Shown here one piece after another: positions 61,301 to 64,000 of a stretch of 64,000 nt of DNA. A program made the translations under genes and the position numbers. The first letter of the stretch is position 1; every line of letters begins with the position of its first letter. The notes below the pieces were generated by a model. It saw only the letters and a program-made list of their open reading frames with translations, was not told the DNA's origin and did no database searches. Source of the DNA: Plasmodium brasilianum (Eukaryota; Apicomplexa; Aconoidasida; Haemosporida; Plasmodiidae); NCBI RefSeq assembly GCF_023973825.1, contig NC_090123.1:1781501-1845500 (forward strand), given 5' to 3'.

Positions 61301-64000
61301 TAATTTATTAAATTTTTTTCTTTGTTACATATATATATATCTATATTTATTTATCTATCTATATATATATATAGTTGTGTTTCCTAGAAGAATTATTATT
61401 TATACAATGTTCACGTTGAGTTATATTATGGATAATGGTTATCTAATAAATATTAATATTTTTTTATGTTTTCTAAATCTCTAATACATAACATATAATT
61501 TCGTATAAAATATTTATGTATTAATTCAATATTTTCTTTTACTTAAACTACTTTACACTGGTCAATATATATGAACTTTTTACTTTTACCTTAGAATGAT
61601 ACTCACTTGTATAGTATTACCTTTGCAATATTATTATTAAAAGAAATTATTCTGAATCTTACTTTTTTTGTATTTTTTAAAAATAGACTTAATCTGTGGT
61701 ATTGAGTAATTTATCTCATGTACCGAATGACTGTTTTTTTTGAACAATTATAAACTAGAATTTTTTCCATTATGATATATTACATAATACATACTGTCAT
61801 CTAAACATGTATTATAGTTTTTAGAACTATGACTACTTGATTATTTTATTTATATATTTTAATGTCTTTATATTTTTATTATTGAAGATAACAACAACGT
61901 TCATATAATATGAACTAGTTTTAAACGATATTACATATTTGTAAGTAGAATAACGTTACGACATTAGTATGTTACCATAGATTATTGGATTTTCAGAAGA
62001 ATATTCACATTTTTAATTAGACTAACTTATAGTATTATTAAAAGAAAAAATATGAAAAAAATTGCAATAAATGTTAACGTAATTATTGGAAATGGATAGA
62101 TAAATTTATATCTAGCATTATCAGGAGATGTTTTTATTTGTGCATATGAATGCAAAGTTGAATACATCACGCAAATTTGTATATATTAACATTAAGCAGA
62201 TTCATGTAGATAATTAAAATGTTTTATGTATTGTTAACTATTGCACTTAGTCATATAATTTATATGAGTACCATATGCATTTTTTATGTTTTACAATTGT
62301 GTACAAAAATTATTTCAATGTGACATGGTACATCTATTTATATGGCTATTATATAATAAATCATACTTTTAAGCATATATGAGGGGTCTATATTAACTGA
62401 AATATGGAAACTTTCTAGAATTAGAAAGCAAATAATTTGCAATAAAAATATAAAAAGTGGGAAATTTAAAAATTTATTTTCATAGTACCACAAAAGAATA
62501 GGCGTTTTTAAGTTCATTATACTTTAAACCATATAAATAATACATTAGATTTGATAAAAATTGAATATATTAATGAATAATTTATTTTTTGTAGAATTCG
62601 CAACACTTAGCTTGCATAAATATGAAAATATAATTTAAAAAATTGAAATATAATATTATTTTATATTTAATCTTTTTATTTGTATGTGTTAAAAATTAAT
62701 AATATTTATTAAAAATAAAAAGTGCATAACGTGAAAATTATATAATCTTTGTCGATATTTATATAAGAACAAAATTCTGATATAGTATATAAACTTAATA
62801 GTGAGAAAATCAAACATTTTACTAGGAAATTAGTATATTTGTATATTGTTTCTTAATTTATAATATAAATATATAACTTATACAAATATATATTTATTTT
62901 AAAAAGAAAAAATCTCCAAAAAATATTTGAAAACAATGAATATTCCTAAAACTAAAAAATTCTATTTATAAGTAAAGTTTTAGAATTATTGTATTAAATA
63001 GAGTTCTTATTTTACACATTTTTTTTAATAGGTTATTTATGGGTTATTATAAAATTTTAATTAAGGTTATCTTCTGTTATATATATAAACTTCTAAAGAG
63101 AGTAAAAATTTGATTCGATCAAATTGTGCAAAAAACTAAAAGAAACTTAATAATAGCCTTCATATATTGTACCACGATAATTATATATATATATATATTA
63201 AATTATTAGCAATATGTTAATATTAAATTCTATGTACTTTTATTCTGTTTCATTTTAAGATGGTTTTTTAAATTATAGGTATTTTTTTTTATTTTTTATA
63301 TTTTCATTTAGAAAAATTATATTTTTCAAAGGGAACATTAATATAGTTTTTGTTTTAAACTATTATAATACTTTATTAGGTATATAATATTTTTATAATG
63401 AGCAATATCTGTGAAATAAAATATAGGGAAGAGATACATTTTGATATATTATATTTTTCCTGCTAAAAGTATTTTTAAGGAAATATTATGTATTTTTTAT
63501 ATTTATGTCGATTCATTATGGTGCATCTGTAAAATATTTTTTAAACAATATATATTTTTAGAAATGAGTACAAAAAATAATATATTCATTCTAAATTAAT
63601 CTGTAAGAAATTTGTAAATTATATATTTTAGCAGTTTATATTGTTAATCTTTCTTATATGTTGCTTACATATTATATCATATATATTATTATTAATATTT
63701 TTTGATTTTATATATTTTTAATATTAATAACATTATATATATATTTCTGTACCAACATTACATTAAAATTCTTTTCTTTTTTTTATTATTCCATATTAAT
63801 ATTTCTTAAAGGCAAATATTATTAATTATAAAAAATAAAAAAATTATGTAGTAAAATATAGAGATCTCGCAACTAGAGATAATTTTATAAGTTATTATTA
63901 TGTATTATGAATTTCAATATTTTTAATGGAAAAATAAAAAATTAGATCTTATTTATTTTTAAAATGTGTATTTCTGAATATATTAGATATTTATATATAA
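58363..64000. other. AT-rich region upstream of STP1, no gene supported
   Basis: The STP1 promoter presumably lies in the first kilobase. The remaining 4-5 kb contain TA runs (for example 61331-61372, with a TCTA stretch), a 24-T run at 60265-60288 and poly-A/T tracts. No open frame above the length expected by chance, no export motif and no telomere repeats were seen up to the window end. Confidence 0.55.

Overview
The window is very AT-rich (most intergenic DNA is poly-A/T, TA runs and short ORFs) and carries a sparse set of two-exon genes with short introns, PEXEL-type export motifs and a complete STP1 gene. This is the subtelomere of a Plasmodium chromosome. STP1 together with a decayed fam-l/fam-m-type gene points to P. 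malariae or a close relative, with P. ovale the main alternative. I see no telomere repeat array at either end.

Layout: 1-7.7 kb is non-coding apart from a degenerate 5.8S rRNA-like relic near 2.0 kb. At 7.7-10.1 kb (+) lies an exported protein with a Gly/Asp/Asn-rich centre and 18-residue C-terminal helical repeats, followed by a decayed 3' extension to about 10.66 kb. At 14.8-16.1 kb (+) there is a broken exported-protein-like gene with a paralogous broken copy at 45.6-46.9 kb (+). At 19.1-21.5 kb (+) lies a second exported protein, apparently interrupted by a frameshift in a 15-A run. At 26.5-27.6 kb (-) there is a PHIST gene. Broken genes lie at 30.4-31.2 kb (-, relative of the two large exported proteins) and 35.0-35.9 kb (+, fam-l/fam-m type). 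At 39.7-40.8 kb (+) lies a two-TM exported protein with a Lys/Glu-rich tail. Around 48-51.5 kb there are an orphan exon-like ORF, a faint Trp-containing relic and another relic of the large exported family (-). At 55.8-58.4 kb (-) lies a four-exon STP1. The final 5.6 kb holds no gene I can support.

The intact genes share one theme: products predicted to be exported into the host red cell (hydrophobic exon 1, splice, RxLxE-like motif soon after the junction) or displayed at a membrane (STP1). The two large (+) genes and two (-) relics share a K-S-W motif (K-F-W in one relic) at the start of exon 2 and appear to form one family. Five largely complete genes sit among at least five decayed ones, as expected of a fast-evolving subtelomere.

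Limits: splice sites, homology and family names come from reading the sequence by eye. No database search or RNA evidence was available.
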